From Leptospiraceae bacterium (GTDB lineage Bacteria; Spirochaetota; Leptospiria; Leptospirales; Leptospiraceae): a stretch of DNA of 64,000 nucleotides. The translations under genes were made by a program, and so were the position numbers. Positions 38,869 to 48,298 of this stretch are shown piece by piece. How positions within the stretch are numbered: position 1 is the first letter of the stretch; the number at the start of each line of letters is the position of its first letter. The stretch covers positions 172,929-236,928 of the forward strand of contig JAKRSH010000014.1 in NCBI GenBank assembly GCA_022402465.1, given 5' to 3'. The notes under the pieces were generated by a model. The model was not told where the DNA came from. It worked only from the letters and a program-made list of their open reading frames with translations, and did not search any database.

Positions 38869-40131
38869 CTATTGACGCATTCTTTCTTTTAAATACAATT
38901 TGTACGCCTCATCACCTGGATAAGGAATTTGTGCGACTCCTGAGGCACAAGCAGCTTTTGCAACTGCTGAGGAAACATGAAAGAGTAGTCTAGGATCAAA
39001 AGGCTTTGGAATAATATAATCAGGGCCAAATTCTAAATTTGTTAGTCCATACAATTTTGCTATGTCCATAGGAACAGGAAGCTTAGCTAATTCAGCAAGA
39101 GCATGGGCTGCGGCTAATTTCATTTCAAGATTGACTCGCTTGGAACGAATATCCAAGGCGCCACGAAAGATAAAGGGAAAGCCTAAAACATTATTTACTT
39201 GGTTAGGATGGTCAGATCGTCCGGTTGCAAGTATGGTATCTTTTCTTGCTGCCTTAGCTAAATCGTAGCGAATTTCAGGATCTGGATTCGAGAGTGCGAA
39301 TACTATGGGATTTTCTGCCATTGATTGAATCATTTCTTGGTCAACGACATCATTTACAGATACACCGATAAATACATCTGCATCCTTCATCATTTCCCGA
39401 AGAGAATTTTCTTTAACATCCCGAACAAACCGTTTCTTAGAATCATTGACATCTGTTCTAGATTTATTCAGCATTCCCTTGGAATCTAACATAAATATGT
39501 TGTTAAATTGAACACCTATCTCACATATCATATCTGCAATTGCAACCGCAGCAGCTCCAGCTCCATTGATCACAACCTTCAAATCCGAAGGTTTTTTATC
39601 GGTTAAACCGAGAGCATTTAACAAGGCAGCGGTTGTTATAATAGCTGTTCCATGTTGGTCATCATGAAAAACTGGAATGTCCATGGATTCATCCAAAGTC
39701 TTTTCAATATAGAAACACTCTGGAGCACGAATATCTTCTAGATTGATCCCACCAAAAGTCGGTTCCAAAAGCTGAACCGTTTTAATAAGTTCATCAGGAT
39801 CTGTTGTCTTGAGTTCAATATCAAAGACATCTATTCCAGCAAATTTCTTAAATAAGACAGCCTTACCTTCCATTACAGGCTTACCCGCTTCAGGACCTAT
39901 ATTTCCTAAGCCAAGCACTGCAGTTCCATTGGTAACAATTCCAACCAGATTTCCACGATTGGTGTATTCATAGACCTTATCAATATCTTCAGCAATTTCT
40001 AAACAAGGGAAGGCAACACCTGGTGAGTAGGCAAGAGTTAGGTCATTGGAATCTATAGTTCTTTTTGTAGGAATAACTTCTGTTTTTCCTTTTGGAAATA
40101 ATGAATGATAGTCAAGTGCTTTTTGTTTCAT
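38869..40131 (-). CDS. Malic enzyme (malate dehydrogenase, decarboxylating)
   Basis: A 420-residue malic enzyme, converting malate to pyruvate and CO2 with NAD(P). The N-terminal malic domain shows [17 protein letters not shown] and [20 protein letters not shown], the catalytic Lys region is [14 protein letters not shown], the metal site is FHDDQHGTA, and the Rossmann NAD domain ([16 protein letters not shown]) ends with [10 protein letters not shown]. It lacks the C-terminal phosphotransacetylase domain of MaeB-type enzymes. Coenzyme choice is not decided. Last gene of a minus-strand run starting near 44.6 kb, 6 nt after the peptidase gene. Confidence 0.94.
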   Translation of the reverse strand: MKQKALDYHSLFPKGKTEVIPTKRTIDSNDLTLAYSPGVAFPCLEIAEDIDKVYEYTNRGNLVGIVTNGTAVLGLGNIGPEAGKPVMEGKAVLFKKFAGIDVFDIELKTTDPDELIKTVQLLEPTFGGINLEDIRAPECFYIEKTLDESMDIPVFHDDQHGTAIITTAALLNALGLTDKKPSDLKVVINGAGAAAVAIADMICEIGVQFNNIFMLDSKGMLNKSRTDVNDSKKRFVRDVKENSLREMMKDADVFIGVSVNDVVDQEMIQSMAENPIVFALSNPDPEIRYDLAKAARKDTILATGRSDHPNQVNNVLGFPFIFRGALDIRSKRVNLEMKLAAAHALAELAKLPVPMDIAKLYGLTNLEFGPDYIIPKPFDPRLLFHVSSAVAKAACASGVAQIPYPGDEAYKLYLKERMRQ

Positions 40132-40137
40132 AAAAAT

Positions 40138-41130
40138 TTACTGGGTCCATTGGTTTAACTTAGTCAGGGAAAGTAGTGCAAAATCTCTAAGGAATTCTCT
40201 ATACCCTGTTATAGTTTCAATTTTATTTTCCTTACCTGGATTAAAGATTCCTCTTTTTCGAAAGAGTTTCTCAGGGTTTTGTTTCAAATCAGACCAAGTA
40301 CCAACTTCTAAGGTGATAGGTAGAAATCTTGCAGTCCAATTCTTAGTAGTATTGATAATTTGATCTACATAATGATCATAGAATCTATCCCATAAATCAC
40401 CATGGGTAGTATAAGTCTCAGATTGAGCACCATACTTAAAGCGATCATGTCCTTTAACAGTACGTAGATAGTAAGCCATTTTTTCATAAATTGGAGTATC
40501 AAAGCAGGGATTCTTTGATTTAGCAAATGGCCACCAAACATGATCTATAGTCCCAAAACCTGAATGTAAATCAATAACAGGAATGATTGAATGATTGACA
40601 TCATAAAAATATTTATGAACAAAACGATACAAGGCTCTGGATTCTGGTTCCATTCCATTCCCACGATAGTAGGGAAGCTTTGGTGAAATTCTATGTCCAC
40701 CAAAGAATGGTAAGGGATCTTCAGCATCCACTCCAGAGTTTCTCATTAAATCAACTCCTGCTGGATTGGACCTTGATTTCAAGGCAACTCCACCAGGATT
40801 TAGAATTGGCAAAGCTACAATTCCTAGTTTCCCTTTCTTGATTTCTGGTAGAAAACCTTCACTGTTCTTATCTAAAATATATTCTAAGAAATCTAAGAGA
40901 ATTCGTATGCCTACAGTTTCGAGACCATGAACACCAGCAACGAATCCCACAGGATTGCTTTTGATCGCTTTTTCAGTGCCTATCTCTAAGGAATGAATAG
41001 GAAAGCGAAATCCATCACTTGTCTTTCTGCTGAATCCAAATTGATTGATGCGAGTATATTTTCCACCTAACTTGAGAATGTTGAGAATTCTTCTCTCATA
41101 TCGGTTGAGTCGACGCAGTCCTCGAAGCAT
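40138..41130 (-). CDS. M14-family zinc carboxypeptidase-like protein
   Basis: A 330-residue metallopeptidase of the M14/AspA superfamily, no signal peptide. Zinc ligands H68 and E71 (GVHGLETVG) and the His in VIDLHSGFG, and the catalytic Glu in TLEVGTW, are visible, as is an RSNPAGVDLMRN box corresponding to the substrate-binding Asn-Arg. It may trim peptidoglycan peptides or deacylate amino acids; the family does not decide. Six nt separate it from the downstream malic enzyme gene and six from the upstream lipoprotein gene, so it is inside an operon. Confidence 0.88.
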   Translation of the reverse strand: MLRGLRRLNRYERRILNILKLGGKYTRINQFGFSRKTSDGFRFPIHSLEIGTEKAIKSNPVGFVAGVHGLETVGIRILLDFLEYILDKNSEGFLPEIKKGKLGIVALPILNPGGVALKSRSNPAGVDLMRNSGVDAEDPLPFFGGHRISPKLPYYRGNGMEPESRALYRFVHKYFYDVNHSIIPVIDLHSGFGTIDHVWWPFAKSKNPCFDTPIYEKMAYYLRTVKGHDRFKYGAQSETYTTHGDLWDRFYDHYVDQIINTTKNWTARFLPITLEVGTWSDLKQNPEKLFRKRGIFNPGKENKIETITGYREFLRDFALLSLTKLNQWTQ

Positions 41131-41136
41131 TTTCTC

Positions 41137-41553
41137 TTAATTGCTTCCCTTTTGGATGGCTTCCATTTGATTGCAAGAGTCTACTTTTGCGAGAGCATTC
41201 TTCATTATTGCTTCGCAGTCTAAAGAAAGTATTTCATTAAAACAAGATCGCGTAACAGACTTTATAGATTCTACATCCCTTCCAATGAGTTGGTATACAT
41301 TGGAATTTCTATGGTATTCTTGGCATTTTGCTTCTTGGAATCTACCTTCAATAAGCTTGGAATGAATTTCATTTTCTTGTTTCCAGACTGGAGATGCTTG
41401 GATGCATTCAGAGATTTTCTTGCAAATTCCACTAGCCATCTTCAATGACTCTTCTCGCCAAACTGGATCGTTTACAGATTTCTTCTTGGGCGAACATACA
41501 TTGGTACTAAGGAAGATACTTAATAATGAGACAATAGTTAAGCCACGAGACAT
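41137..41553 (-). CDS. Small cysteine-rich lipoprotein
   Basis: A 138-residue protein with signal peptide and lipobox (SIFLSTNVCSPKKK). The mature part is helical with several Cys spaced as two pairs (GICKKISEC, AKC, RSC, LDC, DSC), suggesting disulfide-linked helices. This pattern is common among small spirochaetal lipoproteins of unknown role. Its position between a MotB-like and an M14 gene in one operon suggests a cell-envelope function. Confidence 0.75.
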   Translation of the reverse strand: MSRGLTIVSLLSIFLSTNVCSPKKKSVNDPVWREESLKMASGICKKISECIQASPVWKQENEIHSKLIEGRFQEAKCQEYHRNSNVYQLIGRDVESIKSVTRSCFNEILSLDCEAIMKNALAKVDSCNQMEAIQKGSN

Positions 41554-41605
41554 TCTATGACCAGATTCGGATTTCTATTGGAATCGTCTTTCAAAAAAAC
41601 GCTGC

Positions 41606-42319
41606 CTACTTCTTCTTGCGTATGAGTAACTCAATTCTTTCTTGTTTGGCACGTTGTTCGGGTGAATCCGTGGGTGAATTGGGAAGAGCAGTAAATTTGG
41701 TGTGTGCGAGAATTGCAATTTTCTCACGAGGAATTTTATATTTGGATTCAAGCAGTTCCGCAAGACGTGCTGTTCGCCTTGCACTATCCTCCCAATTGGT
41801 TCTTGTTCCATTTTGGATAGCAGGTATTTCAAGTCGGACTAAGATCTCTATATCCATAGCTTCAGAAATTTTTGCTATCGACTTATATGTTTCATCTTGG
41901 GTTTCATCTACTATCCACTCTTCATCCTCTGGGATGGCTGCATAGAGAATGATCTTCAGTTCTTCTGTCTCGGCTAATCCAAGCTGAACCTTGGCTGCCT
42001 CCTTCCATTTCTTAAGAGAGTAACCGAGGTTCTCCCAAAGTCGAAAGACTTGGGATTTAGGCTTAAAAAGATCTTCTTCTAGAACACCAGCACCTCCATC
42101 TAAGATGGTGACTCCACCTGTGCTAAATCCAAAACCACTACGAATTGCATTTGAGACAGACTCTAACTTTTGTTTATCGACATTAGAAATTGAATAAAGA
42201 ATGATAAATAAGCCTAGAAGCAGAGTAATCATATCTGAATATGTAAGAAGCCATCGTTCCTGATTATCATGGGATTCGATTCTTCTCTTGAATCGTTTCT
42301 GTCTTCTAAAATGCCTCAT
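41606..42319 (-). CDS. MotB-like protein (membrane helix plus OmpA-like domain)
   Basis: A 237-residue protein with a short basic cytoplasmic N-terminus, one membrane helix carrying the proton-channel-type Asp (LLTYSDMITLLLGLFIILYS), and a C-terminal OmpA/MotB-like domain (WEDSARRTARLAELLES and AKQERIELLI). No MotA gene accompanies it; it sits between lipoprotein genes. It could be a MotB paralogue or a non-flagellar energiser subunit bound to peptidoglycan. The TD peptidoglycan motif is only partly conserved. Its ATG overlaps the preceding lipoprotein stop by 4 nt. Confidence 0.85.
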   Translation of the reverse strand: MRHFRRQKRFKRRIESHDNQERWLLTYSDMITLLLGLFIILYSISNVDKQKLESVSNAIRSGFGFSTGGVTILDGGAGVLEEDLFKPKSQVFRLWENLGYSLKKWKEAAKVQLGLAETEELKIILYAAIPEDEEWIVDETQDETYKSIAKISEAMDIEILVRLEIPAIQNGTRTNWEDSARRTARLAELLESKYKIPREKIAILAHTKFTALPNSPTDSPEQRAKQERIELLIRKKK

Positions 42320-43485
42320 GGGATTAGCAACTTATAGGCTGGATAACCTTGTTGGTCCATCTCATATGGAACAACTGAGTATGAATTAGGTATGGTTTCT
42401 GTATTGCGGTTCCATTTGTAGGATACTCGAAATAATGCTTCTATGGGTACAGAAGTTTGCGATTCACTAGAAATAGCCTTAGCGTCGGAAGATTGCCTAT
42501 CCTTCTCATCTAACTCTAGTTCAAACTCTATCGCATAACGTACATTTGCACCCCAACCTTCTTTGGTTGCTTCAACTAAGGGATAAATCGCTGGAATAGG
42601 ATTGCCTTTAGTAATTGAGAAAATAGAATCTGATTTTTGGTAGGCTCTTAGTCCAGTTTCAGAAATTGCTTTTACTCTTTTGGCACCAGGAAAGGAAAAA
42701 GTAAGATAGGTTACAGAAGTATAGCCACCTCTATTCTTAAACTCAAGACGAACTCGATTCCCTTCCCTCTTACCTGAGATAAGAGATGGAATTGGTTGGG
42801 AATTCAAATTCAAAATCATTTCGTAACCGTTGAATACAAATTCTAAAGTAGAGCTTCTATCTTTGGGAAAGACTTGTATGCTCTTGTCTTCTTTCTTATA
42901 ATTAAAATCAACCCGCTTGGAAGATTTAACCTTGGGATGGTCTTTAAAAATATTTAAACCATCTAATACCTTCTTGCCATCTCTATAAGCCATAGGTACA
43001 GAAAATAAGCCTAAAGGTGGTTCCTCACTCATGAGTTCAAAGAAAAGAGAATTAAAATTATCGCCTGCAAGTTCAACAGCCAAGAGATTCTTAACTATAT
43101 AACCGTCATTGGAATTGGAATCTTTAGAAGGAATCCATTTATTCTGTGTTTGGTCATAGTCAATTGGCCCAACATTTAAAAGGGAAAAACTCTTCTTCCA
43201 AATACAAATCCAACCTTTTTCGGGTTCATTTTTAAAAACAGAAAGGATTTCTTCTGAGCCGTTTCGAATCAGATACACTACCTCAAAGTCTGGCATAGCA
43301 TCCAAATTGATTTTACGAGAATAAACAACCTCTGGAGATTTACGAACTTGCCCTTCTAACACTGCATCGATGGCAATAGAATTACTAGGTCTGTCCTTAG
43401 GGCTACAAGATTGTAGAGCTAAGATCAATGGTACAATTGCCAGAATGTTTAAAGAAGGTTGTTTGAAAAATTTTCGAAATTCCAT
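42316..43485 (-). CDS. Putative lipoprotein coupled to MotB-like gene
   Basis: About 389 residues with a signal peptide of lipoprotein type (lipobox LALQSCSPK). The ATG at 43485 was taken over an ATG at 43515 because it starts nearer the signal core. The mature protein is beta-rich with blocks such as FEVVYLIRNGSEEILSVF and GYTSVTYLTFSFPG, suggestive of a VCBS/integrin-like beta sheet, unproven. The C-terminal 120 residues end in VSYKWNR. The 4-nt overlap with the MotB-like gene argues for a joint envelope role. Confidence 0.75.
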   Translation of the reverse strand: MEFRKFFKQPSLNILAIVPLILALQSCSPKDRPSNSIAIDAVLEGQVRKSPEVVYSRKINLDAMPDFEVVYLIRNGSEEILSVFKNEPEKGWICIWKKSFSLLNVGPIDYDQTQNKWIPSKDSNSNDGYIVKNLLAVELAGDNFNSLFFELMSEEPPLGLFSVPMAYRDGKKVLDGLNIFKDHPKVKSSKRVDFNYKKEDKSIQVFPKDRSSTLEFVFNGYEMILNLNSQPIPSLISGKREGNRVRLEFKNRGGYTSVTYLTFSFPGAKRVKAISETGLRAYQKSDSIFSITKGNPIPAIYPLVEATKEGWGANVRYAIEFELELDEKDRQSSDAKAISSESQTSVPIEALFRVSYKWNRNTETIPNSYSVVPYEMDQQGYPAYKLLIP

Positions 43486-43543
43486 GCAGATCCGGTTTAA
43501 CAATTGTAATTTCATTAGGAAACAGTCTTAGGCAATGATGAAA

Positions 43544-44275
43544 TTAAGAGGCTAATTTCCAGAGTGCCTCATTCTTCCCTTTTTCCATTAGAGCATTCAT
43601 TGCTTCATGAGTTCTTGCTGATAAGGCCTTCATTCCATCGGCTAAATTCATTCCCAAGAATTCTTCATGATTGATTGCTTCGCCAAACATAACTCTGACT
43701 TTCTTATAAACAACTCTCTTCTTTATCTCACACACTTCCTTAGGCATACCCATAAACGCGCGTAAGATGGTGGGTAGTGGATAGTCAGAAATGGTTTCCT
43801 CAATAGGAACGATTGCACTTGGCATCACATCTACTTTGTTTCGTAAGGAGAAGGCAGCAAATCCATCATGGAAGGGGACCATAGGTGATGAGAAATCGTT
43901 CTTAACCATGTAATCATGACCTTCAGGGAAAATTCCAAGAACATCTCCCTTCTTAAATACCTGTTGGACCTTCTTGATACTTGCCATGGAAATATTCCCA
44001 TCAATCGCCATAGGAATACAACCAGTCTTCTCAACTAGATCTTTAAACAAAGGAATTCGCATTGTATAATCAGCTGCTATCCATGAAATGTATCTTGGAA
44101 AAATTGCACCAATCACAAAAGGATCCATATCAGATCTATGGTTGCAGGTAAGAATTAATTTGCCAGAAGGTTGGATATGATGAAAACCTAACACATCTGT
44201 TTGAACAGCCATATGAAAAAATGGTGTAACAAATTTCTTAATTCGACCTACAGTCTTTTTCGCTGAGTCATCCAT
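43544..44275 (-). CDS. 1-acyl-glycerol-3-phosphate acyltransferase-like (PlsC)
   Basis: A 243-residue acyltransferase. Block I is NHRSDMDPF (H46, D51: the HxxxxD catalytic pair) and block III is FPEGHD, with IPLFKDLVEKTGCIPM between. It should transfer an acyl group to lysophosphatidate or a related acceptor at the inner membrane. The protein has little membrane-spanning sequence and is probably peripherally attached. Only 3 nt separate it from the upstream small gene. Confidence 0.9.
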   Translation of the reverse strand: MDDSAKKTVGRIKKFVTPFFHMAVQTDVLGFHHIQPSGKLILTCNHRSDMDPFVIGAIFPRYISWIAADYTMRIPLFKDLVEKTGCIPMAIDGNISMASIKKVQQVFKKGDVLGIFPEGHDYMVKNDFSSPMVPFHDGFAAFSLRNKVDVMPSAIVPIEETISDYPLPTILRAFMGMPKEVCEIKKRVVYKKVRVMFGEAINHEEFLGMNLADGMKALSARTHEAMNALMEKGKNEALWKLAS

Positions 44276-44278
44276 TCT

Positions 44279-44584
44279 TTATTCGTCCCCTAAAATCTTA
44301 TTCCACCATTTTTGGTTTTTCTCTTTAGAAGAAGTAGAATCTCCTGATTTGGGAGTGGATGAGTCAGCAGATTGAGACTTAGAAGAATAGGATTGTTGTT
44401 CAAATTGCTCCATTTTCCTTCTAGCTGCTTGGGAGGATTGGGGAATTGCTTTACGGATTTCTTCTATTTCTCTCTGAGCGCTCGCACTTGATTTTATAAA
44501 AGTTCTTATTTCATCCCATTGGTCATCAATATCATTGCCATATCGTACAAAATTCATTAAATCGATTCGATCGTAATTCGCCAT
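44279..44584 (-). CDS. Small hypothetical protein
   Basis: A 101-residue hydrophilic protein. The first 55 residues are helical with many charges, and the remainder is a Ser/Lys/Gln-rich low-complexity tail. No signal or membrane segment. It is the first gene of the operon that continues with PlsC. Function unknown. Confidence 0.65.
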   Translation of the reverse strand: MANYDRIDLMNFVRYGNDIDDQWDEIRTFIKSSASAQREIEEIRKAIPQSSQAARRKMEQFEQQSYSSKSQSADSSTPKSGDSTSSKEKNQKWWNKILGDE

Positions 44585-44737
44585 AACTATTCCTATATCT
44601 CCATCAAAACCTTGCTACAAAGAGAATAGGGAATCAACTTAATTTTTATTTTCAGAAAGAAATTCTATTCAGATCCATTGAAGAATGAGGGGTATAATTT
44701 CCGAAATTTAAAATAAAAAAAGAATTAAGGAAGATAG

Positions 44738-44908
44738 ATGGAAATCAGACATAACTCAGAAAATAAGGAAGCAGAGCCGAATCCAAAAAAGGATACAGCT
44801 CATGGAAAACTCATTCCTTTTCCTAAAAAGCTCCCAGTAAGTTCTTCAAAAATTAAGGTGCTCTTTCAATCTGTCTTTCAGGGAGAAAATAAATCCGAAC
44901 TCTTATGA
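44738..44908 (+). CDS. Small ORF, 56 residues, overlapping next gene
   Basis: An ATG at 44738 preceded by AAGGAAG opens a 56-codon frame that ends with TGA overlapping the ATG of the lipoprotein gene at 44905 (ATGA). A good ribosome binding site and the coupled end both argue for a real gene. The product is basic and Lys/Pro-rich (KLIPFPKKLPVSSSK) with a short hydrophobic end and no recognised domain. It may serve mainly as a coupled leader gene for the lipoprotein. Confidence 0.6.
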   Translation: MEIRHNSENKEAEPNPKKDTAHGKLIPFPKKLPVSSSKIKVLFQSVFQGENKSELL

Positions 44909-45396
44909 AATTCAATTCTAGCTTTCACAAAACCATCATCCTTGCACTATGCATTATTTCTCTGCAATACTGTTCAACCTTCGGTTTGGTATCCTCCGAA
45001 GAACGCAAGTTTTCACAGGAATCGGAAAACAAATCCTACACTGCAAAAAGATCCTTTCTCAAAGCAAAACAATGGTTTACTTATAGACTTGAGGGTACAA
45101 AAAGCAAAATCATTCTGGATAGTCCCAGTGAAGGAAAACTGGAAGGAATAGGTTTCTTAAAATGCCGAGTGCCCTATGGAGTGGAAGAGGTTGATGTTGA
45201 GTTTCATGAATTCAAATATAAGTTTCAATTGAATGAACCCAAGGTTACTTTTTCAGTTGAAGATATCTATTCCTATTCTCTAGATCCTAATGATATAGTT
45301 ATCAGCTACGGTCCACGCAACAAAAGAGAAGCAGTAGCTACGATCCGTTTGTGCTTTGAGCCACTTGCAGAAGATTTGTTTACTTATATCCAATAA
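44905..45396 (+). CDS. Putative lipoprotein, DUF4468-like
   Basis: A 163-residue lipoprotein with lipobox LQYC. The mature part (residues about 45-163) has alternating strands and one helix, in the manner of DUF4468/TBP-like fold proteins (FLKAKQWFTYRL, FKYKFQLNEPKVTF). It resembles in plan the lipoprotein at 58893. Translation is coupled to the 56-codon gene in front. Function unknown. Confidence 0.75.
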   Translation: MKFNSSFHKTIILALCIISLQYCSTFGLVSSEERKFSQESENKSYTAKRSFLKAKQWFTYRLEGTKSKIILDSPSEGKLEGIGFLKCRVPYGVEEVDVEFHEFKYKFQLNEPKVTFSVEDIYSYSLDPNDIVISYGPRNKREAVATIRLCFEPLAEDLFTYIQ

Positions 45397-45416
45397 AATT
45401 ATGAATAAGAAATGAA

Positions 45417-46832
45417 TTAAGAAGACTGTTCTTTCCGTAATTTTCTTTGGTTCTTTTTCTCTAACAACAATTGAATCCTCTTGTGGTTCTCTGAATTAAG
45501 AGGCATCCATAAGAATACAATTGCACCTATGATAAAAAAGAATCCAACTACTGGTCCAAAGACTACAGCCAAACGCCATCCAACCTCTGCAGTCTGTTCT
45601 GAACTTCCCTGCACTAAGCCAATGATATCTAAAATGAATCCTGAGACAGCAAGTCCTATGGCTTGGGCAAATTTGGTTCCCATTTTCCAGAAACCAAAAT
45701 ACAAACCTTCCTTGCTTTCACCAGTCATAAGCTCATCATAATCAACAATATCAGCAACCAGTGAATCCAATAGAAAAATGGAACCAGCACAAATCCCACC
45801 TACTATAGCAGTGATTAAAGGATAGTAAGAATTTCCATATGGATACAAGGGATAGGCAATCATAGTAATCAATCCAAGCATCAATATTCCAAAAAAAGCG
45901 GGTCTTTTCTTCCCATAACGATTGGATAGTAAAACCCAAATTGGAATGGAAACTATAATTACCACAAAGAATGGAAATAAAATCTTGAGAACTACATCAG
46001 ACTCTTTTAAACCCAATCGAAATTTATAATAAAAAAGTGCAATTGATGTGTTAAAAGTTCGCCCGAAGGTAGCAATGATAAAGGCAAGAATCAAGGGGAA
46101 GAAAACTTTATTGCGAAACACTTGAGAGAAATTCTTTAAGAAAACTGACAAACTAATATTTGTTTGCTGCTTAGAATGGATTTTTTGCGGAATGATTTTG
46201 GAACCTGTCACGAAAAAAGTAGCAAGCCCCGAAAAGCAGACCATTCCACCTATGGCCCAAGCAGAAATAGATCTTGCATATTTTATATTTTCTTTATTGG
46301 ATTCATCACCCAAAGATTGCAGTATGATAGCAGGAAGAATCATACCGAATAATATCCCAATATTTGAGAAGAACAATCTCCAACCAAATATTTCCGTTCG
46401 ATCTGAACTCTCATTGGAAAGTTCTCCACCTAGTGCTAGGTGGGGAACAGAAAGAATAGTCATAGCCGTATTAACAATAACATAAACAACTAATAGATAA
46501 GTAAAAAGTAAATATTGCTCTTGGATATTAGGAGCTGTGAACAAAAAGCCTATCGAAAGACCAAGAAATATAGAGCCTGCAAAAATATAAGGTCTACGAC
46601 TCCCCCATCGACTTCTTGTGCGATCTGAAATCAATCCCATCAAAGGATCCGAGACAGCATCCCAAATTACGGAGATTGCTAAAGCCAAACCAGCCAGGCT
46701 AGAATTCAGTCCCAAGACTTGGGTGAAATGCTCGAGTAGATAGAGCTGTGTAATAATTTGGGTAGCAGTAATTCCCATTTCCGCAAAACCAAATCCGGCT
46801 TTAATCTTTCTAGGTAATTTAGAATTGGACAT
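45417..46832 (-). CDS. MFS transporter of GPH (sugar:cation symporter) type
   Basis: A 471-residue membrane protein with about 12 helices. The N-terminal half shows the glycoside-pentoside-hexuronide (MelB-like) signature: WDAVSDPLMGLISDRTRSRWGSR, including the Asp pair used in cation coupling. It probably moves a sugar or related solute with Na+ or H+. Substrate cannot be read. No sugar genes lie beside it. Confidence 0.9.
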   Translation of the reverse strand: MSNSKLPRKIKAGFGFAEMGITATQIITQLYLLEHFTQVLGLNSSLAGLALAISVIWDAVSDPLMGLISDRTRSRWGSRRPYIFAGSIFLGLSIGFLFTAPNIQEQYLLFTYLLVVYVIVNTAMTILSVPHLALGGELSNESSDRTEIFGWRLFFSNIGILFGMILPAIILQSLGDESNKENIKYARSISAWAIGGMVCFSGLATFFVTGSKIIPQKIHSKQQTNISLSVFLKNFSQVFRNKVFFPLILAFIIATFGRTFNTSIALFYYKFRLGLKESDVVLKILFPFFVVIIVSIPIWVLLSNRYGKKRPAFFGILMLGLITMIAYPLYPYGNSYYPLITAIVGGICAGSIFLLDSLVADIVDYDELMTGESKEGLYFGFWKMGTKFAQAIGLAVSGFILDIIGLVQGSSEQTAEVGWRLAVVFGPVVGFFFIIGAIVFLWMPLNSENHKRIQLLLEKKNQRKLRKEQSS

Positions 46833-47008
46833 ATATTTTATAAGATTAGCAAGAATCGATTTTGATTCTTATAACATAGAGTATTTAGCGTAATGTTTTG
46901 TATATACTTATCTTTTCAATAAATGCATAGTTACAAATTTAAATTATTCTGCCTTGAAGGAAAATTAGTATGGTTCTTTTTTATACAATTTAGTTATTGT
47001 TTATCTAT

Positions 47009-48256
47009 ATGAGCAATCAGCTAAAAGTTTTATTTTTTGATTGGATGTCAGAGAATGGTGCAAAATATGATAAGCCAGAAGACTATATCTATTATTTTAT
47101 CCAGTTCCTTAATTCAAACGGATTGCAAATCAATAGAGTCTCTTTGGGTGGGGCTGCCTTACATCCTGAAATTGAAGCCTTCGGTTTCACATTTACAGAT
47201 GAAATCCTTGGAGAGTCAACAGTCCCTTTTACAGATCCCCTTATGGTAAGTAGTATTTACGTGAATTATCCCAAAGGGAATGTTTTAAAAATGAGGTTTA
47301 GAGCAGGAATTCGTATGGGAGAAGGATTCAAGAATAGCCCCATCCCGGTCCTTTGGGAAAAAAAAGAACCAATCCATATTCCAATTCATAAAACAGAATC
47401 AAACGAGTATCCCATCATAGAAGATCTCAGAAAAAAGGGAGCTACCGAATACTACGCACAACCCTTGTTACTCAATCAAGGTGTGATGTCATATATTAGT
47501 TTATCTTCCAATCTAAAATCTGGATTCAATGAAGAAACAATTTCAACTCTAAAACAAATTCTAGAGATATTTGCAATTGGATGGTTACGCTTTCGCCAAA
47601 ATGAAATGATCAGTTCTTTGCTATCTCTGTATTTGGGTCCCATGACAGGTCCACAAGTTCTCGCAGGAAAAATACGCAGAGGTGATGTAGAGACAAAAGA
47701 AGCAGTTATATGGTTCTCAGATATTCGAGATTATACATCCATCTCAAGTAATTATCCTACGGAAGACGTAATTCAGTGGCTGAATGACTACTACCAAGAA
47801 CAAATTTCCAACATACACAAATTTGGTGGTGAAGTATTAAAAATCATGGGCGATGGTATGCTTGCGATCTTTCCAACTGATGAAAGTCGAAATATTAAAA
47901 CTATGGCTAGAAGAGCAGTGATTGCATATTTACAATCTAAGGAATTCTTAAAGAATCAAAATCTTATCCGTAAGAAAGAATCGAAACCAATTCTTGCACA
48001 TGGGATCGCCCTCCATCACGGAAAAGTTCAATACGGCAACATTGGATCACAAGATCGTTTAGATTTCACTATCATTGGTAGCGATGTGAATTTGACATCT
48101 AGAATCTCTTCGCACTGCGGAAAATACGAAAGAGATCTATTGCTATCAGCTTCTTTTGCAAAGCTCGTGAAGAATCATACAATCTTAATTGAAGAAAATG
48201 TTAACTTTAAAGGTCTTACAAAACCAGAAAATATTTATAGTCTTTCATCAAGATAG
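47009..48256 (+). CDS. Soluble class III adenylate/guanylate cyclase
   Basis: About 415 residues without membrane helix. The N-terminal 190 residues form a sensor-like domain, and residues about 215-415 are the catalytic domain. Both metal Asps (WFSDIRDYTS and IMGDGMLAIF) and the transition-state Asn/Arg (TIIGSDVNLTSRI) are present, so it should work as a homodimer, in contrast to the pair at 49950-53644. A TTG at 46997 is in frame; the ATG at 47009 was preferred. Makes cAMP or cGMP. Confidence 0.9.
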   Translation: MSNQLKVLFFDWMSENGAKYDKPEDYIYYFIQFLNSNGLQINRVSLGGAALHPEIEAFGFTFTDEILGESTVPFTDPLMVSSIYVNYPKGNVLKMRFRAGIRMGEGFKNSPIPVLWEKKEPIHIPIHKTESNEYPIIEDLRKKGATEYYAQPLLLNQGVMSYISLSSNLKSGFNEETISTLKQILEIFAIGWLRFRQNEMISSLLSLYLGPMTGPQVLAGKIRRGDVETKEAVIWFSDIRDYTSISSNYPTEDVIQWLNDYYQEQISNIHKFGGEVLKIMGDGMLAIFPTDESRNIKTMARRAVIAYLQSKEFLKNQNLIRKKESKPILAHGIALHHGKVQYGNIGSQDRLDFTIIGSDVNLTSRISSHCGKYERDLLLSASFAKLVKNHTILIEENVNFKGLTKPENIYSLSSR

Positions 48257-48298
48257 ATTAAAGAAGATATCTATTAACATCGATATTCTTTTCTAAAA

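Noticed and set aside
41575..41832. Minus-strand ORF of 85 codons over the MotB-like gene
   Set aside because: It lies in another frame of a gene with clear membrane helix and OmpA-like motifs; its own translation has no features.
47009..48256. Degenerate cyclase
   Set aside because: It was checked for the same losses as the membrane pair, but both metal Asps and the Asn/Arg pair are present, so it is treated as a normal homodimeric cyclase.
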